From assembly GCA_964621605.1 (NCBI GenBank), contig CAZUMJ010000006.1, positions 1 through 64,000 on the forward strand: DNA of 64,000 bases, read 5' to 3'. The notes beneath the pieces were generated by a model. It made no database searches, had not been told where the DNA came from, and was given only the letters and a program-made list of their open reading frames with translations. Each line of letters starts with the position of its first letter. The first letter of the stretch is position 1. A program made the position numbers and the translations under genes. The stretch comes from CAZUMJ01 sp964621605. GTDB lineage: Bacteria; Actinomycetota; Acidimicrobiia; Acidimicrobiales; Iamiaceae. This document shows, piece by piece, positions 25,285-33,476 of the stretch.

Positions 25285-26264
25285 CGTCGCAGCGTGGCGC
25301 CGTCGATGAACACGGCGTCGTCGTAGCGGAGCATCACGAGGTCGTCGCGCCACGCGTCTTCGTCGACCGACAGCGGAAGCCCGAGCAGTTCCTCGAGGGT
25401 CCAACGGCAGAAGTGCGCCCCCGCCTCCCAGCTCAGAGGAAAGCCGCCGCCGTACCGGGGGTTGATCTCGATGACGCGCATCGAAGCGGGGTCGCGGTCG
25501 CGGGCGAAGAACTGGACGGTGATCGCGCCGTATGCCCCGGGGAGCGCCTCCGCGACGCGCGCCACCAACGCCTGTGCCTCCGCCCACCGGACCGTGCGCC
25601 CCTTCGACACCTCACCCGCCCGCACCTCGATGCGCTGCCGGAGCACGACGCAGCGGCAACGTCCCTGCCCGTCGACGAACGCGTCCGCGGTGAACTCGAC
25701 CCCCTCGGCACGCTCCTGCACGACGAGGTCAGGTTCGTCCGCACGCGCGGTGAGGTGCGCGACGTCGTGCGCCACGGAAACCCCGATCGACGAGCTGCCG
25801 GCGCGCGGCTTCAGCACCAGCGGGAACGGCCACGCGTCCCGATCGGCCAATGCCTCGCCCGGGGTCGTCGTGGCGACGGTCGGGAACCCTTGCGCGACGA
25901 GCCAGCGGTGGGTCTCGACCTTGTCGCCGCCGATCGTCACCGCATCGGGCCCCGGGATCGACACCACGATGCCGTCGGCGCGCAGGGCCTCCGCGGCGGC
26001 CGCGTAGACCGGGAGCTCCGTGTCGATGGTGGGAACGATGAGCCCGATGTCGTGACGGGCGCACACGTCGCGGATCGCCGGGAGGAACGCCTCATCGGTG
26101 CAGCGCGGCACGAGCTCCCACGCGTCGGCAAGGTGCCCGGCCGCCGTGAGGGGCGAGCAGTCGACTCCCACCACCCGCCCGTCAGGGACAAGTGCACGCA
26201 GATCGTGCTGCCAGAGCTTCACGAGGGCACCGCGTCGGCCGGCCGACGAGACGAGCACGTTCAC
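25281..26264 (-). CDS. ATP-grasp family ligase
   Basis: The 327-aa protein starts NVLVSSAGRRGALVKLW (pre-ATP-grasp Rossmann-like domain). The ATP-grasp domain has PLVLKPRAGSSSIGVS (phosphate/glycine-rich loop), VQERAEGVEFTADAF and the metal site MRVIEINPRYGGG. It resembles carbamoyl-phosphate-synthase-large-subunit-like ligases, which make amide or peptide-like bonds through acyl phosphates. Translational coupling to a HAD hydrolase suggests a two-enzyme pathway. It is divergent from the first substrate-binding lipoprotein gene. Confidence 0.88.
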   Translation of the reverse strand: MNVLVSSAGRRGALVKLWQHDLRALVPDGRVVGVDCSPLTAAGHLADAWELVPRCTDEAFLPAIRDVCARHDIGLIVPTIDTELPVYAAAAEALRADGIVVSIPGPDAVTIGGDKVETHRWLVAQGFPTVATTTPGEALADRDAWPFPLVLKPRAGSSSIGVSVAHDVAHLTARADEPDLVVQERAEGVEFTADAFVDGQGRCRCVVLRQRIEVRAGEVSKGRTVRWAEAQALVARVAEALPGAYGAITVQFFARDRDPASMRVIEINPRYGGGFPLSWEAGAHFCRWTLEELLGLPLSVDEDAWRDDLVMLRYDDAVFIDGATLRR

Positions 26265-26358
26265 GGACGCGGACGCTACAGGTCCCGACGCTGGGGGCAG
26301 GCCCGCAGGTTGCCCGACGGTCCCTCACAGGGCTGGCCCGAACACCGGTTGGAACACG

Positions 26359-26387
26359 TTGCAATTTCCTCCCGCAGCAGGCACCAT
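26359..26387 (+). promoter_or_regulatory. Possible promoter of first substrate-binding protein gene
   Basis: TTGCAA at 26359-26364 and CACCAT at 26382-26387 are separated by 17 bp, a spacing typical of housekeeping sigma factors, although each hexamer is only a partial match. The -10 element lies inside the palindrome at 26380-26395, which strengthens the case for a regulated promoter. By inspection only. Confidence 0.3.
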
Positions 26388-26395
26388 CTGGTGCC
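26380..26395. promoter_or_regulatory. Operator-like palindrome upstream of substrate-binding protein gene
   Basis: Perfect 7-bp arms GGCACCA and TGGTGCC around a 2-bp centre, 50 bp before the start codon at 26445 and over the proposed -10 element. The size and position suit a repressor dimer; the regulator is unknown. Confidence 0.4.
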
Positions 26396-26444
26396 CGTCG
26401 TGACGGGCTGCACCGACCGCGTATCCCCAGGGGGAATCCAGACC

Positions 26445-27842
26445 ATGCACCACCGCGCCCGCCTCGCGATGGCCGTCCCACTCGTGGCGCTCCTCGCCTT
26501 GGCCTCATGTGCCCGCTCAGGGAGCAGCTCCGAATCTGACGGTGGCGACGACACCGGCGGAGGCCACACCTCCACGCAGGTGACCGCCGACTTCGGTACG
26601 ACCAAGGTCGCCTGTGGGCCCAACACCACCGGCGAGAAGCTTGGCGCCAGCGACCAGGGAGTGACCGCGTCCGAGATCCACCTCGGCACCATCTCCGACG
26701 TGGGCTTCACCGCCCGGCCGGGCCTCAACCAGGAGCTGTTCGACGCCAGCGAGGTGTTCTCGAAGTGGTGCAACGACCTCGGCGGCATCAACGGCCGCAA
26801 GGTCGTCGTCGACAAGCGTGACGCCGCGCTGACCAACTACAAGCCGGCCATCTCGGCGTCGTGCACGACCGACTTCGCGCTCGTGGGCGGCGGCGGCGTC
26901 TTCGACGACACCGGCCAGGACGAGCGCCTCAAGTGCCTCCTGCCGAACTTCCCGGGCTACGTCGTGAGCGCCGAGGCCCGTGACTCCGACCTCACGATCC
27001 AGCCCGTGCCGAACCGCACCCGCCTGCAGAACGCCGGGGCGGTCACGTGGATCAAGAACAAGTTCCCCGAGGCGGCTCAGAAGGTCGCTGTGGTCACCGG
27101 ATCGGTCGGCTCGCTGCAGCTCGTCAGCAACCAGTTCGTCGAGGAGCTGGGCAAGGAAGACATGTCCGTGGTCAGCTCGCAGAGCTACAACCCGTTGGGT
27201 GAAGCGACCTGGGCACCGTTCGCGCAGTCGATCAAGCAGAAGGGCGCCCGTGGCGTGCTGTTCGTCGGCGAGCCCGAGAACCTGGCGAAGCTCACCCAAG
27301 CGATGAAGGCCATCGACTACACACCCGACTTCGTCCTGCTCACCGCCAACTTCTATGACCAGCAGCTCATCAAGCTGGCCAGCGGGTCACTCGAGAACAT
27401 CTACGTCATCTTGTTCAACCCGACGTTCGACTCTGACGTCCCCGCGATGAAGAAGTACCTCGCGCTTTTCGACCAGTACCTCCCGAAGGGCAAGTCGCAC
27501 GCGGTGCTCGGGCTCAACTCGTTCGCGAGCTGGATCCTCTTCGCGCAGGCGGCGTCGGAGTGTGGCGCCAACCTCACCCGCAAGTGCGCATACGAGAACG
27601 CCACGAAGATCACCAACTTCGATGCGGGTGGCCTCCAGGCGCCGACGAACCCGGGCGAGGGTAAGCCCAGCAAGTGCTTCACCTTGGCGACGGTCACCGG
27701 CGACAAGTTCACGCAGGTCGACATGGGAACCGGCAGCGACATCTGGAACTGCAGCGACGACAACCTCATGACCCTCGACGGCGACTACGGCAAGGGCACC
27801 ACACTCGCCAGCGTGGGGAAGTCGCTCGCCGACCTGCCCTAG
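26445..27842 (+). CDS. Substrate-binding lipoprotein of branched-chain-amino-acid-type ABC family (copy 1)
   Basis: The 465-aa protein has a lipoprotein signal peptide (LVALLALASC, Cys22), a Ser/Gly linker and a type 1 periplasmic-binding fold: HLGTISDVGFTARPGLNQEL, the domain LGGINGRKVVVDKRDA and the later EPENLAKLTQAM. Members usually deliver amino acids, amides or aromatic/steroid-like solutes to LivHMGF-type permeases, none of which is here. Six or so Cys (WCNDLGG, SCTTD, LKCLLP, SECGAN, KCAYE, WNCSD) could form disulfides. ATG at 26445 with GGGGGA upstream. Copy 2 follows after 179 bp with strong similarity throughout. Confidence 0.9.
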   Translation: MHHRARLAMAVPLVALLALASCARSGSSSESDGGDDTGGGHTSTQVTADFGTTKVACGPNTTGEKLGASDQGVTASEIHLGTISDVGFTARPGLNQELFDASEVFSKWCNDLGGINGRKVVVDKRDAALTNYKPAISASCTTDFALVGGGGVFDDTGQDERLKCLLPNFPGYVVSAEARDSDLTIQPVPNRTRLQNAGAVTWIKNKFPEAAQKVAVVTGSVGSLQLVSNQFVEELGKEDMSVVSSQSYNPLGEATWAPFAQSIKQKGARGVLFVGEPENLAKLTQAMKAIDYTPDFVLLTANFYDQQLIKLASGSLENIYVILFNPTFDSDVPAMKKYLALFDQYLPKGKSHAVLGLNSFASWILFAQAASECGANLTRKCAYENATKITNFDAGGLQAPTNPGEGKPSKCFTLATVTGDKFTQVDMGTGSDIWNCSDDNLMTLDGDYGKGTTLASVGKSLADLP

Positions 27843-27862
27843 GCGTTCACCCGTCGCGCGAA

Positions 27863-27882
27863 CCGGGGCGACGCGTCCCCGG
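27863..27882 (+). terminator. Short hairpin after substrate-binding protein copy 1
   Basis: CCGGGG (27863-27868) pairs with CCCCGG (27877-27882) around an 8-base loop, 21 bp after the stop codon. No T-run follows. It may end transcription with the stronger hairpin downstream. Confidence 0.35.
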
Positions 27883-27905
27883 CTCGCTCACGACACGCAA
27901 CGTTC

Positions 27906-27940
27906 CCGGTGCCCGTGCAGCAACGCTGTGCGGGCACCGG
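27906..27940 (+). terminator. Strong 15-bp hairpin between the two substrate-binding protein genes
   Basis: Ten perfect pairs (CCGGTGCCCG at 27906-27915 with CGGGCACCGG at 27931-27940) continue inward through two G-T pairs and three more Watson-Crick pairs to a 5-base loop CAACG. It is the strongest stem seen in the window. It lies 64 bp after copy 1 and 82 bp before copy 2, so it could be a terminator without a T-run, an attenuator or an mRNA-stability element that sets the ratio of the two proteins. Confidence 0.6.
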
Positions 27941-28021
27941 CGCGTCAGGACGCGAGACGTGAGGTCACGATCCCGGCTAAGAACTGCGGGCGGGGGAAAC
28001 CGACCGGACCCTGGGGGATTC

Positions 28022-29431
28022 ATGCACCAACCTGCTCGCATCGTCTGTGCCGTCGCGCTCGCCGGCCTTCTTGCCGTGACGTCCTGCAGCCGCTCCGGCT
28101 CAGGCTCGGCCGACGACACAGGCTCGGGGGGCACCTCGAACTCGTCGAGCACCGGAACGCTCGACGCCTCTTTCGGCACGACCAAGGTGGCGTGCGGGCC
28201 GAACACGACAGGCGAGAAGCTCGGCTCCCCCGACCAAGGTGTGACCGCGGATGCGATCCATGTGGCGACCATCTCCGACATCGGCTTCGCGGCGCGACCC
28301 GGCCTCAACCAGGAGCTCTTCGACGCCAGCGACGTGTTCACGAAGTGGTGCAACGATCTCGGCGGCATCAACGGCCGCAAGATCGTGATCGACAAGCGTG
28401 ACGCCGCGCTCACCAACTACAAGACGATGATCAGCGACTCGTGCACGACCGACCTCGCCCTCGTCGGCGGTGGCGGTGTCATGGACGACACCGGTCAGGT
28501 GGCTCGACTCAAGTGCCTGCTGCCCAACTTCGGTGGCTACGTCGTGAGCGCCCAGGCGCGCGACGCGGACCTCACGGTCGAGGCGGTGCCGTTCCCCGTC
28601 AACACGATCAACGTGAGCGGCTTCCGGTACGTGAAGCAGAACTTCCCCGGGTCCTACGACAAGGTCGCCTTCGTCTACGGCAACGTCCAGACCCTCCAGG
28701 GCGTCAAGGACCAGTACTCCGAGGTGATCAAGAACCTCGACGGCACCATCGTCGACTCGAGCGCATACAACGCGCTCGGCGAAGCGAGCTGGACGCCCTT
28801 CGCACAGAACCTCAAGTCGAAGGGCGTCAAGGGACTCGTCTTCGTCGGCGAGCCGTCGTTCATGGCGAAGCTGGCACAGGCGATGGACTCCATCGACTAC
28901 AAGCCCGACTGGGTGCTGCTGACCGCCAACTTCTACGACGAAGGGCTCATCGCCGACGCGGGCGATTCGCTGCACAACATCTACATCATGTTGGTCACGA
29001 CGCCGTACTTCGACGAGAAGAACGCCGCCATGCGCAAGTACCGGGAACTGTTCGAGCACTACCTGCCGAACGGCAAGAAGCAGGCCGTGCTCGGCCAGAA
29101 CTCGTTCTCGAGCTGGATCCTCTTCGCGCAGGCGGCGTCGGAGTGCGGCGCCATGCTCACCCGCAAGTGCCTGTACGACAACGGACACAAGGTGACGAAC
29201 TTCGACGCGGGCGGCTTCCAGGCCCCCACCGACCCGTCGACGAACACGCCGACCGACTGCGGCACGCTGGTGACGGTCAAGGACAAGAAGTTCACCCAGG
29301 TCGACATGGGCACATCCGACGGCTCGATCTGGTCGTGCGACAAGGCGAACCTGATGACCCTGACCGGGAACTACGGCAAGGGCACCACGTTCGCCGACGC
29401 CGGCACATCCCTTTCCGACCTCCCGGGCTGA
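28022..29431 (+). CDS. Substrate-binding lipoprotein of branched-chain-amino-acid-type ABC family (copy 2)
   Basis: A 469-aa paralogue of the preceding protein: lipobox LLAVTSC (Cys22), a Ser/Thr-rich linker, then the same fold with long identical stretches such as FGTTKVACGPNTTGEKLG and ARPGLNQELFDAS. Differences concentrate in the ligand-facing middle (VPFPVNTINVSGFRYV against VPNRTRLQNAGAVTW), suggesting the two bind related but different solutes. ATG at 28022 with GGGGGA upstream. It lies just before the TetR-P450 operon, to which it may be functionally linked (inference). Confidence 0.9.
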   Translation: MHQPARIVCAVALAGLLAVTSCSRSGSGSADDTGSGGTSNSSSTGTLDASFGTTKVACGPNTTGEKLGSPDQGVTADAIHVATISDIGFAARPGLNQELFDASDVFTKWCNDLGGINGRKIVIDKRDAALTNYKTMISDSCTTDLALVGGGGVMDDTGQVARLKCLLPNFGGYVVSAQARDADLTVEAVPFPVNTINVSGFRYVKQNFPGSYDKVAFVYGNVQTLQGVKDQYSEVIKNLDGTIVDSSAYNALGEASWTPFAQNLKSKGVKGLVFVGEPSFMAKLAQAMDSIDYKPDWVLLTANFYDEGLIADAGDSLHNIYIMLVTTPYFDEKNAAMRKYRELFEHYLPNGKKQAVLGQNSFSSWILFAQAASECGAMLTRKCLYDNGHKVTNFDAGGFQAPTDPSTNTPTDCGTLVTVKDKKFTQVDMGTSDGSIWSCDKANLMTLTGNYGKGTTFADAGTSLSDLPG

Positions 29432-29464
29432 CCTCGCGCTCGGGGCCACGGGCGTCGGTACCCC

Positions 29465-29493
29465 TTGACAGGTCACCCAGCAATGACGAAGAT
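29465..29493 (+). promoter_or_regulatory. Promoter of the TetR-CYP51 operon
   Basis: A perfect TTGACA -35 (29465-29470), 17-bp spacer and GAAGAT -10 (29488-29493). The predicted start of transcription, 6-8 bp downstream, falls on or next to the ATG at 29502, so the mRNA would be leaderless, which is common in actinobacteria. By inspection only. Confidence 0.55.
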
Positions 29494-29512
29494 CTGGACA
29501 GATGTCCAGATC
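29491..29512. promoter_or_regulatory. Operator palindrome over the tetR start
   Basis: Perfect 10-bp arms GATCTGGACA and TGTCCAGATC around a 2-bp centre, followed by a third half-site TGTCCAG at 29515-29521. It covers the end of the -10 element, the transcription start and the start codon, the usual place for a self-repressing TetR protein. Confidence 0.7.
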
Positions 29513-30125
29513 AGTGTCCAGCAACGGGGCCTCGGCCCGGGCGATCGAGCCGCTCCTCACCGAACCGACACGACGACGCCTGAGCGACCGCCAGGCTGAA
29601 ACCGTCGACCGCCTCGTCGTGGCCGCCACCGAGGAACTTCACGAGCAGGCCTACGAAGGGCTCACGGTCCGCAACGTGGCACGCCGCGCCGGCGTCGCAC
29701 CCGCCACCGCGTACACGTACTTCGCCTCGAAGGACCACCTCGTGGCAGAGGTGTTCTGGCGACGACTCCAGGCGCTCGACCCGCCCCACATCGACAGGCG
29801 CCGCACCCGCGCCGCCCGCGTCGCCGCCGCGCTGGCCGACATCGCCCTACTCGTGGCCGACGAGCCGGCGCTCTCGGCCGCCAGCTCCATCGCGATCCTC
29901 GGCAACGACCCCGACGTGGCCGTCCTGCGCGAGCGCATCGGCATCGCCATGCGGACCCGCATCGTCAGCGCATTGGGGCCCGACTCCGACGAGGCGGTCG
30001 TCACGACGCTCGAACTGCTCCTCACCGGCGCGCTCCTGCGTGCCGGCATGGGGTACCTGCCATACCCGGAACTGCCCGCGCTCCTGCTCAGCACGGTCGA
30101 CGTCGTCCTGGGAGGACAACCATGA
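29502..30125 (+). CDS. TetR-family transcriptional regulator
   Basis: The 207-aa regulator has an N-terminal helix-turn-helix domain (TVDRLVVAATEELHEQAYEG, TVRNVARRAGVAPATAYTYF, ASKDHLVAEVFWRR; about 35-90) and a helical ligand domain. It heads the P450 operon and its stop overlaps the P450 start by 4 bp. A perfect palindrome over its own start codon suggests autorepression, relieved by a lipid or CoA-type ligand (inference). Start ATG at 29502; GTG at 29514 is an in-frame alternative. Its position corresponds to Rv0767c in M. tuberculosis (from memory). Confidence 0.9.
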   Translation: MSRSVSSNGASARAIEPLLTEPTRRRLSDRQAETVDRLVVAATEELHEQAYEGLTVRNVARRAGVAPATAYTYFASKDHLVAEVFWRRLQALDPPHIDRRRTRAARVAAALADIALLVADEPALSAASSIAILGNDPDVAVLRERIGIAMRTRIVSALGPDSDEAVVTTLELLLTGALLRAGMGYLPYPELPALLLSTVDVVLGGQP

Positions 30126-31321
30126 CCACCACCGCCCTGCGCTACAGCCCCTACGCGTACGAGATCCACGAAGACCCGTACCCGACCTACCGGCGGCTGC
30201 GCGACGAGGCACCCGTCTTCCACAACGCCGAGGTCGGATTCTGGGCATTGTCACGCCACGCGGACGTGGTCGCGGGCTTCCGCGACTCGGCGCGCCTGTC
30301 GTCCGCCGAAGGCGTCTCGCTCGACCCTGCGGCCACCGGCCCGAACGCGCACCGCACCATGTCGTTCCTGGCGATGGACCCACCGCGGCACGGCCGCATG
30401 CGAGGGCTCGTGTCGCGGGGCTTCACCCCGCGGCGGGTCGCCGAGATGGAACCCCGCATCCGCGAGCTCACCCGCGCGCACCTCGACCGAGCCCTCGAAG
30501 CCGGGTCGTTCGACTTCATAGGCGACTTCGCCGGCAAGCTCCCGATGGACGTGATCTCCGAGCTCATGGGCGTGCCCGAGGCCGACCGGGCCGAGGTCCG
30601 TCGTCTCGCCGACCTGTTGGTGCACCGCGAAGAGGGCGTGCACGACGTGCCGCCCGAAGGGGTCGCGGCCGCCTTGGAGCTCGTCGTCTACTACAGCGAG
30701 ATGCTCACCCAACGGCGGGCGAAGCGCACCGACGACCTCACCTCCGCGCTGCTCGACGCCGAGGTCGACGGCGACCGCCTCACCGACGACGAGATCATCG
30801 GCTTCCTGTTCCTCATGGTCGTCGCCGGCAACGAGACCACCACCAAGCTGCTCGGCAACGGCTGGTACTGGGCATGGCGGAACCCCGACGAGCGTGCGAA
30901 GCCCTTCGCCGACCCGAGCCGCATCCCGGCCTGGGTGGAGGAGACCCTGCGCTACGACACCTCGACGCAGATGCTCGCCCGCACCGCCACCGAAGACATC
31001 ACGCTGCACGGCGTGACGATCCCGGCGGGCGATCGGGTGCTGCTGCTGCCGGGCTCGGCCAACCGCGACGAGCGGGCGTTCCCCGACCCCGACCGCTTCG
31101 ACCTCGACCGCCCCACCGAGCAGCAGCAGCTCGCGAGCTTCGGGTTCGGGCGCCACTTCTGCATGGGCGCGTCGCTCGCCCGCCTCGAGGCCCGGGTCGC
31201 GCTCGAAGAGCTCGTCGCCAGGGTGCGCGACTACGACATCGACCCCGACGGCATCGCACGGGTGCACTCCATCAACGTGCGCGGGTTCGCCCACCTCCCC
31301 ACCACCGTCACCGCCCGCTGA
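30122..31321 (+). CDS. Cytochrome P450 (CYP123-like)
   Basis: The 399-aa soluble P450 has the oxygen-activating I-helix AGNETTT (about 236-242), the helix K EETLRYDT and the heme loop FGFGRHFCMGASLAR with axial Cys near 347. It inserts one oxygen atom into an unknown substrate, taking electrons from a ferredoxin, probably the one three genes downstream. Its place between a TetR gene and an SDR beside CYP51 matches CYP123 (Rv0766c) of M. tuberculosis from memory. ATGA overlap with tetR. Confidence 0.92.
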   Translation: MTTTALRYSPYAYEIHEDPYPTYRRLRDEAPVFHNAEVGFWALSRHADVVAGFRDSARLSSAEGVSLDPAATGPNAHRTMSFLAMDPPRHGRMRGLVSRGFTPRRVAEMEPRIRELTRAHLDRALEAGSFDFIGDFAGKLPMDVISELMGVPEADRAEVRRLADLLVHREEGVHDVPPEGVAAALELVVYYSEMLTQRRAKRTDDLTSALLDAEVDGDRLTDDEIIGFLFLMVVAGNETTTKLLGNGWYWAWRNPDERAKPFADPSRIPAWVEETLRYDTSTQMLARTATEDITLHGVTIPAGDRVLLLPGSANRDERAFPDPDRFDLDRPTEQQQLASFGFGRHFCMGASLARLEARVALEELVARVRDYDIDPDGIARVHSINVRGFAHLPTTVTAR

Positions 31322-31328
31322 GTCGATC

Positions 31329-32126
31329 GTGCCCCGGTTCGCACCCCACCCCGCCCGCCGCCCCACGGTGGTGACCGGCGCCTCGTCCGGCATCGGCAGG
31401 GCGATCGCCGTCACGCTCGGCGCGGCCGGCTTCCCCGTCGCCCTCGGCGCCCGGCGCCTCGCACGCTGCGAGGACACCGCGGCCGAGATCCGTGCCGCCG
31501 GAGGCGAGGCGGTCGCCCTCCCACTCGACCTCGTGGACGACGAGTCGGTCGCCGCGTTCGCCGCGGCAGCCACCGACGCACTCGGCTCGATCGACGTGGT
31601 GGTGTCGAACGCGGGCGACGTGCAGCCCGGCACCGTCGTCGGCACACCCCCGGAGTCGTTCCGGGCGCAAGTCGAGGTGAACCTGCTCGGGCCGCAAAGC
31701 CTCGTGCACCACCTCGTACCCGCGATGGTCGCCCGCGGTACCGGCGACGTCGTGTTCGTGACGTCGGAGGTCGCCCGCACGCCACGCCCCCGCACTGCCG
31801 GCTACGTGACGGCGAAGAGCGGCCTCGAAGCGATGGCGGACGTGATGCGCATGGAGCTCGAAGGCAGCGGCGTGCGCGTCGGCATCGTGCGGCCGGGCCC
31901 GTCCTCGACCGAGCAGGGCACCACCTGGCACGCGGACGACGTCGAACAGATCGTCGCCGAGTGGGACCGGTGGGGGCTCCTGCGCCACAACGGTGCGCTG
32001 CGCCCCGACGACGTGGCCGCCGCCGTGGCGACCATGGTCGCCACCCCCCGCGGCACCAACCTGGCGCTCGTCGAGATCCAGCCGCAGGCACCGACACGCC
32101 ACCCCAGCACCCAGGAGGCCCCATGA
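31329..32126 (+). CDS. SDR-family oxidoreductase
   Basis: The 265-aa classical SDR has TVVTGASSGIGRAIAVTLG (cofactor loop), NAG in VVVSNAGDVQPG, Ser in FVTSEVA and the active-site Tyr/Lys in GYVTAKSGLE. An Arg pair after the second strand (LGARRLARCE) suggests NADP. GTG start 7 bp after the P450 stop; its end overlaps the CYP51 start. It probably acts on the alcohol or ketone formed by one of the P450s. Corresponds in position to Rv0765c. Confidence 0.9.
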   Translation: MPRFAPHPARRPTVVTGASSGIGRAIAVTLGAAGFPVALGARRLARCEDTAAEIRAAGGEAVALPLDLVDDESVAAFAAAATDALGSIDVVVSNAGDVQPGTVVGTPPESFRAQVEVNLLGPQSLVHHLVPAMVARGTGDVVFVTSEVARTPRPRTAGYVTAKSGLEAMADVMRMELEGSGVRVGIVRPGPSSTEQGTTWHADDVEQIVAEWDRWGLLRHNGALRPDDVAAAVATMVATPRGTNLALVEIQPQAPTRHPSTQEAP

Positions 32127-33475
32127 CCGCCATCGCCAAGGTGTCCGGCGGCACCGCAGACACCGGCCACCTCGACGAGCTGCGCCACGACCCGATCGGC
32201 CTCATGCGGCGCGTGCGCGCCGAGTGCGGTGACGTGGGTGAGTTCCGCCTCGCCGACAAGGACGTCGTGTTGCTCACCGGCGCCGAGGCGAACGAGGTCT
32301 TCTTCCGTGCCGCGGACGACGAGCTCGACCAGGGCGAGGCGTACCCGTTCATGAAGCCGATCTTCGGCGAAGGCGTGGTGTTCGACGCTCCACCTGAGCG
32401 GCGCCGGGAGATGCTCCACAACCAGGCGTTGCGCGACAAGTTCATGCGCGGCCACGCCGAGACGATCTCGACCGAGGTCGACGAGATGGTGGCGCCGTGG
32501 ACCGCGACGGGCGGCGGCGAGATCGACCTGCTCGACTGGTTCGCGGAGCTAACCATCTACACGTCGTCGTCGTGCCTGATCGGCAGGAAGTTCCGCCACG
32601 AGCTCGACCGGCGCTTCGCCGAGCTCTACCACGACCTCGAACGCGGCACCGACGCGATCGCGTTCGTCGACCCGCACGCCGACATCGAGAGCTTCCGGCG
32701 TCGCGACGCGGCGCGCGTCGGCCTCGTCGCGCTGGTGCAGGAGATCATGGACGCCCGCCAGGCGGCACCTGCGCCCGCCGCGGACGACCGCGACCTGCTC
32801 GACGTGCTGCTATCGATCCCCGGCGACGACGGCGGGCTCCGCTTCAGCGCGGACGAGGTCACCGGCATGTTCATCTCGATGATGTTCGCCGGTCACCACA
32901 CCACCTCCGGCACCGCAGCGTGGACGCTCATCGAGCTGCTCCGCCACCCCGAATGGATGGACAAGGTCGTCGCGGAGCTCGACGCGCTCGCCGCCGAGTC
33001 CGACGAGCTCACCTACCAGGCGTTGCGCGCCATGCCGGTGCTGGAGGCGTGCATCAAGGAAGCCCTGCGCCTGCACCCTCCGCTCATCCTGCTGCTGCGC
33101 GTCGCGAAGGTGCCCGTCGTCGTGGGTGACGTCACGATCGAGCCGGGCAAGCTCGTCGGTGCCTCCCCCGCGGTGTCCAACCGCATCCCCGAGGCGTTCG
33201 CCGACGCGGACGCGTTCGACCCGGGTCGCTACCTCGACCCCCGCCACGACGACACCGACAACCCCTGGAACTGGATCCCCTTCGGCGCGGGGCGCCACCG
33301 CTGCGTCGGCGCCGCATTCGCCATGATGCAGCTCAAGGCGATCTTCTCGATCCTGCTGCGCTCCTGGCGGTTCGAGGCCACGCAACCCCTCGACTCCTAC
33401 CGCAACGACCACTCGAAGATGGTCGTGCAGCTCGCCCAGCCGTGCGGGGCACGGGTCAGCCCGCGGGAGGCGTGA
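32123..33475 (+). CDS. cyp51: Cytochrome P450 CYP51 (sterol 14-alpha-demethylase family)
   Basis: The 450-aa protein carries the CYP51 B-C signature AYPFMKPIFGEGVVFDAP (about 73-90), the I-helix FAGHHTTSGTA, EALRLHPPLI and the heme loop FGAGRHRCVGAAFA with axial Cys near 394. Length and sequence are close to M. tuberculosis CYP51 as remembered. The family removes the 14-alpha-methyl group of sterols such as obtusifoliol or lanosterol. The physiological substrate in bacteria that do not make sterols is unsettled. ATG at 32123 after AGGAGG, overlapping the SDR stop; the ferredoxin gene follows. Confidence 0.95.
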   Translation: MTAIAKVSGGTADTGHLDELRHDPIGLMRRVRAECGDVGEFRLADKDVVLLTGAEANEVFFRAADDELDQGEAYPFMKPIFGEGVVFDAPPERRREMLHNQALRDKFMRGHAETISTEVDEMVAPWTATGGGEIDLLDWFAELTIYTSSSCLIGRKFRHELDRRFAELYHDLERGTDAIAFVDPHADIESFRRRDAARVGLVALVQEIMDARQAAPAPAADDRDLLDVLLSIPGDDGGLRFSADEVTGMFISMMFAGHHTTSGTAAWTLIELLRHPEWMDKVVAELDALAAESDELTYQALRAMPVLEACIKEALRLHPPLILLLRVAKVPVVVGDVTIEPGKLVGASPAVSNRIPEAFADADAFDPGRYLDPRHDDTDNPWNWIPFGAGRHRCVGAAFAMMQLKAIFSILLRSWRFEATQPLDSYRNDHSKMVVQLAQPCGARVSPREA

Positions 33476-33476
33476 C

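Noticed and set aside
25065..26444. N-terminal extension of the first substrate-binding protein frame
   Set aside because: It lies opposite the ATP-grasp and HAD genes and is Arg-rich. The lipoprotein signal and a good ribosome site place the start at 26445.
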